A stretch of DNA of 64,000 nt from Leifsonia sp. fls2-241-R2A-40a. GTDB lineage: Bacteria; Actinomycetota; Actinomycetes; Actinomycetales; Microbacteriaceae. The position numbers and the translations under genes are program-made. Shown here piece after piece: positions 12,110 to 19,238 of this stretch (within the stretch, counting starts at the first letter, position 1; every line of letters starts with the position of its first letter). The notes under the pieces were generated by a model. It was not told the DNA's origin and did no database searches. It saw only the letters and a program-made list of their open reading frames with translations. The stretch lies in NCBI RefSeq assembly GCF_030209575.1, contig NZ_JARVRS010000001.1, positions 3,038,001 through 3,102,000 on the forward strand, given 5' to 3'.

Positions 12110-13525
12110 ATGAGAAGGGCGAAAATCGTCGCGACCCTCGGGCCCGCGACCTCAAGCTATGACAACATCCGCGCGATCATCGACGCGGGTGTGGACGTGG
12201 CCCGGATGAATCTGAGCCACGGCAGCTACGAGGTGCACGAGGGGGTCTACGCCAACGTGCGCAAGGCCGCCGACGACGCCGGCAAGCCGGTCGCCGTGCT
12301 CGTCGACCTGCAGGGCCCGAAGATCCGTCTCGGCAAGTTCGAGGCCGGTCCCTACGAGCTCGCCGAGGGCGACATCTTCAAGATCACCACCGAGGACATC
12401 ATCGGTACCAAGGAGATCTCCTCGACGACGTTCAAGGGCCTCCCGAACGACGTCAAGCCGGGTGACTTCCTGCTGATCGACGACGGCAAGGTGCGCGTGC
12501 GCGTCGTGTCGGTGGACGGCCCGGTCGTCACCACCGAGGTGATCGTCGCGGGTCCCGTCTCCAACAACAAGGGCATCAACCTGCCTGGTGTCGCGGTCAA
12601 CGTGCCGGCGCTCTCCGACAAGGACGAGGCCGACCTGCGCTGGGGCCTCAAGCTCGGCGCCGACCTGATCGCGCTGTCGTTCGTGCGGAACGCCGCCGAC
12701 ATCGAGCGCGTGCACGAGATCATGGCCGAGGAGGGTCGCAAGATCCCCGTCGTCGCTAAGATCGAGAAGCCGCAGGCCGTGGAGGCGCTCGAGGAGATCA
12801 TCGAGGCGTTCGACGCCATCATGGTCGCCCGCGGCGACCTCGGTGTCGAGCTGCCGCTCGAGGCGGTCCCGATCGTGCAGAAGCGCGCGGTCGAGCTGGC
12901 CCGTCGCGCGGCGAAGCCGGTCATCGTGGCGACGCAGATGCTCGAGTCCATGATCTCCAGCCCGGTTCCGACCCGCGCCGAGACCTCCGATGTCGCGAAC
13001 GCCGTCCTCGACGGCGCGGACGCGGTCATGCTCTCGGGCGAGACCAGCGTCGGCGAGTACCCGGTGGTCACGGTGCAGACCATGGCCAAGATCGTGACCT
13101 CGACCGAGGAGCACGGTCTGGAGCGCATCCAGCCGCTCGGCACGCGCCCCCGCACCCAGTCCGGTGCGATCACGCTGGCCGCCGTAGAGGTCGCCGACTT
13201 CGTCGAGGCGAAGTTCCTCTGCGTCTTCACCGAGTCGGGCGAGTCGGCGCGCCGCATGTCGCGCCTGCGCAGCCGCATCCCGATCCTGGCGTTCACGCCG
13301 GAGGAGTCGGTCCGCCGTCGCATGTCGCTGTTCTGGGGCGTCGAGTCGTTCGTCGTCGGACGCGTCACCCACACCGACCAGATGGTCGCCCAGGTGGATG
13401 AGGCGCTGAAGTCGACCGGCCGCGCGGTCGACGGCGACAAGGTCATCATCATCTCCGGTTCCCCTCCCGGGATCCCCGGAACCACGAACGACATCCGCGT
13501 GCACCGGGTCGGCGACGTCCTGTAG
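12110..13525 (+). CDS. pyk: Pyruvate kinase
   Basis: Converts phosphoenolpyruvate and ADP to pyruvate and ATP. 471 residues, single-copy bacterial type. Motifs: KIVATLGPAT at the start, RMNLSHG, the catalytic K217 in VAKIEKPQA, VARGDLGVELP (metal and substrate loop) and TQMLESM. The C-terminal allosteric domain is present (ITLAAVEVADFVEAKFLCV to DIRVHRVGDVL). ATG start placed at MRRAKIVATLGP with GGAG about 13 bases upstream; an upstream extension of the frame has no pyruvate kinase similarity. Confidence 0.97.
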   Translation: MRRAKIVATLGPATSSYDNIRAIIDAGVDVARMNLSHGSYEVHEGVYANVRKAADDAGKPVAVLVDLQGPKIRLGKFEAGPYELAEGDIFKITTEDIIGTKEISSTTFKGLPNDVKPGDFLLIDDGKVRVRVVSVDGPVVTTEVIVAGPVSNNKGINLPGVAVNVPALSDKDEADLRWGLKLGADLIALSFVRNAADIERVHEIMAEEGRKIPVVAKIEKPQAVEALEEIIEAFDAIMVARGDLGVELPLEAVPIVQKRAVELARRAAKPVIVATQMLESMISSPVPTRAETSDVANAVLDGADAVMLSGETSVGEYPVVTVQTMAKIVTSTEEHGLERIQPLGTRPRTQSGAITLAAVEVADFVEAKFLCVFTESGESARRMSRLRSRIPILAFTPEESVRRRMSLFWGVESFVVGRVTHTDQMVAQVDEALKSTGRAVDGDKVIIISGSPPGIPGTTNDIRVHRVGDVL

Positions 13526-13536
13526 TACCGGTTGAG

Positions 13537-13560
13537 AAGGCCCCGCTCCGGCGGGGCCTT
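13537..13560 (+). terminator. Terminator after pyk
   Basis: Perfect 10-bp stem AAGGCCCCGC / GCGGGGCCTT with a TCCG tetraloop, 11 bases after the pyk stop. Loop and GC stem are typical of intrinsic terminators in high-GC actinobacteria. Confidence 0.85.
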
Positions 13561-13613
13561 CTGCATGTCCGCCCTGCGCCCTCCGGCCGCTCCGCCCGCG
13601 CCGCAACTGCCAA

Positions 13614-13699
13614 AAACGGAGGACTTCCAACCCGGTTCGGCCACCGCATCCTCCGTTTCGCGCCCCCGACCGGCGTGTCGAATGCAGACACCTCCGTTT
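13614..13699. repeat. Three copies of AAACGGAGG in the pyk-LolA gap
   Basis: This is the only gap over 300 bases in the window (13526-13867). Beyond the pyk terminator it holds the 9-mer AAACGGAGG at 13614-13622 (plus), 13650-13658 (minus) and 13691-13699 (minus), with A-rich flanks that are unlike the surrounding 70 percent GC sequence. No ORF with credible coding features was seen across them. Possible protein-binding sites or a small intergenic repeat family; function unknown. Confidence 0.6.
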
Positions 13700-13855
13700 T
13701 CCACACAGCCCCGCCGCAGGATTCCGTGTCGGGAAGGGAGGATCATCCCGCCGCGCGTCGGGCGTGTCCTCCTCAGGTATGACGGGACGTCCGACCGCGG
13801 GATGAAGTCGCGTTTTACCAGGCAATCCGGAGGGTCGCGCGCGGCCGCCCGCGCG

Positions 13856-13861
13856 TATCCT
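13856..13861 (+). promoter_or_regulatory. -10 (TATCCT) for a leaderless mRNA
   Basis: TATCCT ends 6 bases before the ATG at 13868, so transcription would begin at or next to the start codon. No ribosome binding site is seen, which fits a leaderless transcript. Confidence 0.6.
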
Positions 13862-13867
13862 CAGGCT

Positions 13868-14929
13868 ATGGAACACCGTTGGTTGCGCTGGGCGCCCGCT
13901 GTCGTCGTCCCGGCCGTCATCGCGGCCGCTGTGGTCATCACCCCGCTGGCCGCGGGTGCCAGCGACTTGCCGGTGAGCACGCCGGCGGATGTGCTGCACC
14001 TCGTGGCTGCGAGCAACACGCGCTCCTTCTCGGGCACCGTCGAGCAGAACTCCGACCTCGGCCTGCCGAGCCTTCCCACGGCCACGTCGAAGGGGACGGA
14101 CGACAACAGCGCCGCCGACCTGCTGGAGCTCGCCCTGGCCGACCACACCGCGAAGGTGTGGGTGGATGGGCCGGCTCGCGTCCGCGTCCAGGTCCTCGAT
14201 CAGCTGGCCGAGCGGGATGCGATCCGCAATGGCTCCGACCTGTGGCTGTACCAGTCCTCGGGTGAGAAGGTCACGCACGCGACGCTTCCCGCGCACGCTC
14301 AGAAGGACGCGACTCCGCATGCGACGTCGCTCACTCCGTCGCAGCTGGCGCAGCGCTTCCTCGACGCCGTCGACCCCTCCACGAAGGTGTCTCTCGGCGA
14401 TCCCACCCAGGTGGCCGGCCGCGACGCGTACGACCTCGTCCTGACGCCGAAGGCCGACACCACGCTCATCGGCACCGTGTCCATCGCCGTCGACGGCAAG
14501 ACCGGCATCCCGCTGAAGGTCGCCGTGACCGCGCGAGGTGCGAGTGCGCCGGCGTTCGAGGCCGGGTTCACCTCGTTCAGCGACCAGAAGCCGGACGCCG
14601 ACGTGTTCGCGTTCGCCCCGCCGAAGGGTGCGAGCGTCTCCGAGCAGAAGCTGCCGGACGCGGGGCGGATGCACGAGCCGGCCGGTTCGCACCCGATGCC
14701 GTCCGTCTCCGGCACCGGCTGGGCGACCGTCGTCGCCCTTCCCGCAGGTTCTGCTCCGAGCGCGGTGTCGGATGATCCGCTGTTCTCGCAGCTGACGCAG
14801 CCGGTGGACGGCGGACGTGCCCTGAGCTCGTCCATCCTCTCGGTGCTCGTCACCGCCGACGGCCGTGTGCTCGCCGGCTCGGTGCCGGTGTCGGCTCTGC
14901 AGGCAGCGGCGCAGGCGTCCGCCAAGTGA
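13868..14929 (+). CDS. LolA-like exported protein (DUF2092 type)
   Basis: 353-residue protein with an N-terminal signal or anchor helix (WLRWAPAVVVPAVIAAAVVI) and no lipobox Cys, so likely secreted or membrane anchored. The body resembles the LolA/LppX-like fold: SFSGTVEQNSDLGLPSLP, LWLYQSSGEKVTH, AGRDAYDLVLTPK, then VSIAVDGKTGIPLKVAV and DADVFAFAPPKGASV. It is coupled by a GTGA overlap to an ABC ATPase and permease, so it may work with that exporter on a lipid-like or envelope substrate; this partnership is inferred from gene order only. Confidence 0.75.
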   Translation: MEHRWLRWAPAVVVPAVIAAAVVITPLAAGASDLPVSTPADVLHLVAASNTRSFSGTVEQNSDLGLPSLPTATSKGTDDNSAADLLELALADHTAKVWVDGPARVRVQVLDQLAERDAIRNGSDLWLYQSSGEKVTHATLPAHAQKDATPHATSLTPSQLAQRFLDAVDPSTKVSLGDPTQVAGRDAYDLVLTPKADTTLIGTVSIAVDGKTGIPLKVAVTARGASAPAFEAGFTSFSDQKPDADVFAFAPPKGASVSEQKLPDAGRMHEPAGSHPMPSVSGTGWATVVALPAGSAPSAVSDDPLFSQLTQPVDGGRALSSSILSVLVTADGRVLAGSVPVSALQAAAQASAK

Positions 14930-15861
14930 CCGACGCGGCGATCGCGACCAGCGGGCTCACCAAGCGCTTCCGGTCGCGAGCGGTCGTCGACGGCCTCGAC
15001 CTGAACGTTCCGCGCGGATCGGTCTTCGGTTTCCTCGGCCCGAACGGCTCGGGGAAGACCACGACCATCCGGATGCTGCTGGGCCTGGTCTCGCCGTCTG
15101 CCGGGTCGATCCAGGTGCTCGGTGAGGCGATGCCGGATCGCGGGGCGCGGGTGCTCCCGCGGGTCGGTGCCCTGGTGGAGGGGCCGGCGTTCGCGCCCTA
15201 CCTGTCCGGCACCGCGAACCTGATGCGCCGCGACACCGCCGATCGGTACGCGCCCGGGTCGACGCGCCGCGCCCGGGTGGAGGCGGCGCTGGAGCGGGTG
15301 GGCCTCTCCCATGCGGCTGGCAAGCACGTCCGCGCGTACTCGCTCGGGATGAAGCAGCGCCTCGGCATCGCCGGCGCGCTTCTCACCGACCGCGACCTCC
15401 TGGTGCTCGACGAGCCGACGAACGGACTGGACCCGCAGGGGACGCGCGAGGTCCGGTCGCTGGTGCGGTCGCTGGCAGACGAGGGCACGACGGTGTTCGT
15501 GTCGAGCCACCTGCTGGCGGAGATCGAGCAGGTCTGCACCCATGCGGCCATCATGCGGACCGGACGCCTGGTCGCACAGGGCTCGCTCGACGAGCTGCGT
15601 CGGGGGTCGGGACCGCGGCTGGCGGTGGAGACACCGGACGCGTCGCGCGCGGCCTCCGTCCTGTCCCGCTTCGGTCTGGACGCCGTGCTGACCGGCTCCG
15701 GAGTGGAGGCGGCGCTCGGCGAGGTCGGACCACCCGCGGAGGAGCTGGCGGCGGCGCTCGTCCGCGACGACGTGCGGCTGCGCGGGTTCGTCGTGCGCGC
15801 GTCCAGCCTCGAGGAGCGCTTCGTGGAGCTCACCGGGGAGGGCTTCGATGTCGAGCAGTGA
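14926..15861 (+). CDS. ABC transporter ATP-binding protein
   Basis: 311-residue ATPase of the ABC-2/CcmA type. Walker A GPNGSGKTTT at about residues 38-47, signature YSLGMKQRLGIA, Walker B LLVLDEPTNGLDPQG, and H-loop FVSSHLL. A ~90-residue C-terminal extension, as in drug or lipid exporters, follows. GTG start overlaps the upstream stop; its end overlaps the permease start by 14 bases. Substrate cannot be read from the sequence. Confidence 0.93.
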   Translation: MTDAAIATSGLTKRFRSRAVVDGLDLNVPRGSVFGFLGPNGSGKTTTIRMLLGLVSPSAGSIQVLGEAMPDRGARVLPRVGALVEGPAFAPYLSGTANLMRRDTADRYAPGSTRRARVEAALERVGLSHAAGKHVRAYSLGMKQRLGIAGALLTDRDLLVLDEPTNGLDPQGTREVRSLVRSLADEGTTVFVSSHLLAEIEQVCTHAAIMRTGRLVAQGSLDELRRGSGPRLAVETPDASRAASVLSRFGLDAVLTGSGVEAALGEVGPPAEELAAALVRDDVRLRGFVVRASSLEERFVELTGEGFDVEQ

Positions 15862-16735
15862 ACTGACGGCGGCACCCGAGACGACGACGGCCGTGGTGTC
15901 GCTCGCGGCGCGCCGCGAGCGTCCGTCCGGCGGCTGGGCTCTGCTGGGATCGGAGATCTCCGTCATGTTCCGGCGCTGGCGCACCTGGGCGATGCTCGGT
16001 GCGCTGGCCGCCATCCCGCTCCTGATCGCCGTCGCCGTCCGGCTCACGGGCGGAAGCTCGCGCGGACCGGCGTTCCTCAGCGAGATCACCTCGAACGGAC
16101 TGTTCGTCGCGTTCACCGCGCTCGTGGTCTGCGTGCCGTTGTTCCTGCCGCTGACGATCGGGGTCGTCGCCGGCGACACGATCGCCGGGGAGGCCAGCCA
16201 CGGCACGCTCCGCTACCTGGTCATCGCTCCGGCGGGCCGCCTCCGCCTCCTGGGCGTGAAGTACGCGGGATGCGCGGTCTTCTGCATCGCCGCGGCGCTG
16301 GTCGTCGGCCTCGCCGGCACGCTGATCGGCGCGCTGCTGTTCCCGATCGGACCGGTCACGCTGCTCTCGGGCGTGCAGGTGAGCCCCGGGGAGGCGTACC
16401 TGCGGTTGCTGCTGATCGCCCTGTACATCGTGGTGTCGCTGCTCGGGCTGTGCGCGATCGGGCTGTTCCTCTCGACCCTGACCGACGTGCCGGTCGGCGC
16501 GATGGCGGCCACCGCCGTCCTAGCCGTCGTCTCGCAGGTCCTCGACCAGCTGCCTCAGCTGGAGGGACTGCACCCGTGGCTGTTCAGCCACTACTGGCTG
16601 GGCTTCGGCGACTTCCTGCGCGACCCGATCTCGTGGGATTCGTTCGGCCAGAACGCGCTGCTGCAGCTGGGCTACATCGCGGTGTTCGGTGCGCTCGCGA
16701 TCGGCCGGTTCACGTCGAAGGACATCTTGTCCTGA
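15848..16735 (+). CDS. ABC-2 type permease
   Basis: 295-residue membrane protein with about six helices: a first at residues 50-66, then FTALVVCVPLFLPLTIGVVAG, and a C-terminal set ending near IAVFGALAIGRFTSKDILS. The cytoplasmic segment AGEASHGTLRYLVIAPAGR after the second helix is typical of ABC-2 permeases. Coupled to the ATPase just upstream. The stop codon lies inside the first unit of a short tandem duplication (16728-16760). Confidence 0.88.
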   Translation: MSSSELTAAPETTTAVVSLAARRERPSGGWALLGSEISVMFRRWRTWAMLGALAAIPLLIAVAVRLTGGSSRGPAFLSEITSNGLFVAFTALVVCVPLFLPLTIGVVAGDTIAGEASHGTLRYLVIAPAGRLRLLGVKYAGCAVFCIAAALVVGLAGTLIGALLFPIGPVTLLSGVQVSPGEAYLRLLLIALYIVVSLLGLCAIGLFLSTLTDVPVGAMAATAVLAVVSQVLDQLPQLEGLHPWLFSHYWLGFGDFLRDPISWDSFGQNALLQLGYIAVFGALAIGRFTSKDILS

Positions 16736-16760
16736 CCCGGCGCCTGTCCTGACCCGGCGC
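16728..16760 (+). repeat. Tandem duplication of a 16-17 bp unit
   Basis: TGTCCTGACCCGGCGC occurs at 16728-16743 and again at 16745-16760. The first copy contains the permease stop codon. Looks like a recent slippage duplication in the convergent gap. Confidence 0.85.
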
Positions 16761-16765
16761 GCTGC

Positions 16766-17653
16766 TCAGGGGACGGTCTCGGCCGCCTGCTCCAGCTCGG
16801 AACGCGGGTGCTCGCGCTGCGTCGCGATCGTGACCGCGGCGGCGGCGCACACCACGAGGATGCCGACCAGCTGGATAAGACTGAACCGCTCGCCGAGCAC
16901 GATCACCCCGAAGACGGTCGCGACGACCGGTCCGAAGCTGGTGATCACCGCGTACAGGCGCGGCGTGATGCGGCGCAGGATGAACGTGTCGAGGCTGTAC
17001 GGGACAGCGGACGACAGCACGCCGAGCGCGAGCAGCAGGAGCAGCACGCGCGCATCCAGCTTGCTGTAATCGACGACGATGAGTGCGAGCGGAACCGTCA
17101 GCACCGTCGAGACGACGCTGGCCACGCTGAGCCCCTCCAGCCCGGGCAGCCGCATCGCCACCCGGCGGGTGAGCAGGATGTACGCGGCCCAGGCCGCTGC
17201 GGCGGTCAGGGCCAGGACCACCCCGATCGGGTCCACGCTGCCTTCGGTCGCCGTCAGCAGCAGGACTCCTGCGGCTGCCGCCACCGCGCATCCCGCGTCG
17301 AGCAGCCGCCGGGAGCCGACGAGCGCCAGAGCGAAGGGTCCGAGGAACTCGATGGTCGCGGCCATGCCGAGGCCGAGCCGTCCGACGGCCTCATAGAAGC
17401 TGAGGTTCATCGCGGCGAGCACGACTCCCAGCGCGAGAGCAGGCCAGAGCCGGCGCCAGGTCAGCTCCGCACGTCGGGGCCGGTAGAACGGCAGCACCGC
17501 GACTGCGGTGACGACCTGCCGGGCCGCGACGACGACGATTGAGCCGACCACGGGGATGAGGAGACCGGCCAGCGACGAGCCGTAGTTTATGCTGATCTCC
17601 GTCGCCACCTGGGTGCCCGCACCGACGAGGCGGTCGCGACGGGTGGAGCTCAC
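16766..17653 (-). CDS. EamA/RhtA-family transporter
   Basis: 295-residue drug/metabolite superfamily exporter with about ten helices in two EamA repeats. The second repeat has FGPVVATVFGVIVLGERFSLIQLVGILVV, where the conserved Glu before the last helix is visible. The first repeat starts at ISINYGSSLAGLLIPVVG. Relatives export amino acids such as threonine and homoserine, but the substrate here is not known. GTG start, seven bases after TAAGCT. Convergent with the ABC permease. Confidence 0.85.
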   Translation of the reverse strand: MSSTRRDRLVGAGTQVATEISINYGSSLAGLLIPVVGSIVVVAARQVVTAVAVLPFYRPRRAELTWRRLWPALALGVVLAAMNLSFYEAVGRLGLGMAATIEFLGPFALALVGSRRLLDAGCAVAAAAGVLLLTATEGSVDPIGVVLALTAAAAWAAYILLTRRVAMRLPGLEGLSVASVVSTVLTVPLALIVVDYSKLDARVLLLLLALGVLSSAVPYSLDTFILRRITPRLYAVITSFGPVVATVFGVIVLGERFSLIQLVGILVVCAAAAVTIATQREHPRSELEQAAETVP

Positions 17654-17660
17654 CCGATCG

Positions 17661-17666
17661 AGCTTA
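17661..17666 (-). promoter_or_regulatory. -10 (TAAGCT) for a leaderless EamA mRNA
   Basis: TAAGCT on the minus strand ends seven bases before the GTG start of the EamA gene. No Shine-Dalgarno sequence is visible. Confidence 0.55.
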
Positions 17667-17677
17667 CCGGCGAGCGA

Positions 17678-18247
17678 TCACACCGTGCGGCGCATGACCG
17701 CCCGCGTGGCGCTCGGTCGTCGTACGACGTCGAAGCCGCCGTCCCGGAACAGTGAGACGGTGCCGTGGTACCGTTCCGCCGCCGAGAGCGAGGGGCGGAC
17801 CTCCGGGTCGACCGGATAGCCCTCCAGCACCTCCGCGCCCTGCGCCCTGGCGTGCTCCACCGCCCCCGCGAGCAGCGCCCGGGCCAGCCCCTGCTTCCGG
17901 AATTCGATGCGGACCACGAAGCAGGTCACCGCCCACGGGTCCTGCGGATCGTCGGCAAGGCGCTTCGTGATGGGGGAGCGGGCGAGGTTCGGATATGCCG
18001 AGAACGGCTCGACCGCCGACCAGCCCGCGGGCTCCCCGTCCACCCAGGCGATCACGCCGGGGGTTCCGGTGCGCACCTGGTCGTGCAGCCGGTCGTGGAA
18101 ATCGTCACGCGACAGCTGGTCACTCTGCGCGCGGGGGATCTTGAACCACTGGCACCAGCATCCCGACGCGTCGCCGCGCGTGCTGAACACCGTCTCCAGG
18201 TCGTGCCAGACGGCCTCCTCGACCGGGCGGACCACTGTGTCGCTCAT
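17678..18247 (-). CDS. GNAT-family N-acetyltransferase
   Basis: 189-residue acetyltransferase. The acetyl-CoA site is seen as VVRIEFRKQGLARALLAGAV (the R-x-x-G-x-A loop), after a central WAVTCFVV strand. An N-terminal CWCQWFK is shared with a GNAT subfamily of unknown substrate. The ATG overlaps the stop of the upstream alpha/beta hydrolase (ATGA), so it is the second gene of a two-gene operon. Confidence 0.85.
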   Translation of the reverse strand: MSDTVVRPVEEAVWHDLETVFSTRGDASGCWCQWFKIPRAQSDQLSRDDFHDRLHDQVRTGTPGVIAWVDGEPAGWSAVEPFSAYPNLARSPITKRLADDPQDPWAVTCFVVRIEFRKQGLARALLAGAVEHARAQGAEVLEGYPVDPEVRPSLSAAERYHGTVSLFRDGGFDVVRRPSATRAVMRRTV

Positions 18248-19137
18248 GCCTCGACGCTAGCGGCCGCATCGGTCGTCGGCCAGGAGGCATCGTCCAGGCA
18301 CAGTCGCGCCACCAGGGTGGGGTGCTCGACGTGCGCGAAGTGCCCGGTCGCCGGCAGGACGACGGTGCGGAGGCCGGGCACGACCGCGGCGAGCCGCGCG
18401 TCGTCGGGGCCGGGTACGAACACGTCCCGGTCGCCGCGCAGGGCCATGACCGGGCAGCGGATGCGACCCCAGCGCGCCGAAGCGGGATACCGGCGGGCGC
18501 AGGCCACCGCGCGGACGAAAGCGGCCGGACGCAGATCGCGCGCGAGTTCGTGCGCGACGCCCGGGACGCGGCGGGCGAAGAGCGGCGAGGCGAGGAGCGC
18601 GAGGATCCCGGCCCGGTCGAGCGCGCGCACCAGCCGGACGCTGGGTGCGCCGAGAGCGGCGAGCACGCGCATCCCCTGCAGCAGGAGCATCAGCGGCGCG
18701 TACCCGCGGAACAGCGCGCCGGTGCTGAGGACGTCCGCCCGGCCGGCGAACGTCGTCGCCGAGATGAGGACGACGGACTGCGTCGCCTCCTGCTCCCGCA
18801 CCGCCACCTCCAGTCCCACGAAGCCGCCCAGCGAGTGGCCGACCATGCGCCACCGCTCGTACCCGAGCGCCCGCGCGGCGGTCGCCGCGGCGGCGGCGAG
18901 CACCTCGACATCCAGCCCGGAGAGGTCGGCGGGGGAGTCGCCCCAGCCCGGCAGGTCCGGCACGACGAGGTCGGGGACCGGCACGCCGCGCTCTGCTTCC
19001 GCGGCGGCGATCAGTGGCGCCCACGTGGTCCACGAGCCCGCTGCGCCGTGGAGCAGGATGGTCGCCACGTCCGATTCACGCGGTGTACACCGCACGGCCA
19101 TCGGCCCGGCATCCGTCTCGACGATCGTCTTCTGCAC
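18244..19137 (-). CDS. Alpha/beta hydrolase
   Basis: 297 residues. Oxyanion-hole motif LLHGAAGSWTTW, then PDLPGWGDS and the nucleophile elbow GHSLGGFVG with Ser in GxSxG; catalytic Asp probably in ALRGDRDVFVPG, and His in TGHFAHVEHP. These fit esterases or ring-cleavage hydrolases; substrate not known. Start taken at the GTG of VQKTIVETDAG; the open frame continues upstream to 19323 over the xfp start and is not credible there. Divergent from xfp. Confidence 0.85.
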   Translation of the reverse strand: MQKTIVETDAGPMAVRCTPRESDVATILLHGAAGSWTTWAPLIAAAEAERGVPVPDLVVPDLPGWGDSPADLSGLDVEVLAAAAATAARALGYERWRMVGHSLGGFVGLEVAVREQEATQSVVLISATTFAGRADVLSTGALFRGYAPLMLLLQGMRVLAALGAPSVRLVRALDRAGILALLASPLFARRVPGVAHELARDLRPAAFVRAVACARRYPASARWGRIRCPVMALRGDRDVFVPGPDDARLAAVVPGLRTVVLPATGHFAHVEHPTLVARLCLDDASWPTTDAAASVEA

Positions 19138-19163
19138 GCCTGTTGTTCGGAGCGGAGCGGCCG

Positions 19164-19169
19164 TAGGAT
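19164..19169 (+). promoter_or_regulatory. Candidate -10 (TAGGAT) for xfp
   Basis: TAGGAT fits TANNNT in the divergent gap, 69 bases before the xfp ATG. A TTGTTC lies upstream at 19143-19148, with a short 15-base spacer. Confidence 0.4.
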
Positions 19170-19238
19170 GCGCGGCAAGCCCACCTGCGCCGAAGTCGCT
19201 CCGTGCGCGGGGACACGCCAGCCAGCAGGGAGTCCTGA

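Noticed and set aside
13697-13705. DnaA-box-like TTTTCCACA, and TTCTCCACA near 33355
   Set aside because: Single isolated sites without clustering, and no dnaA/dnaN nearby; not an origin.
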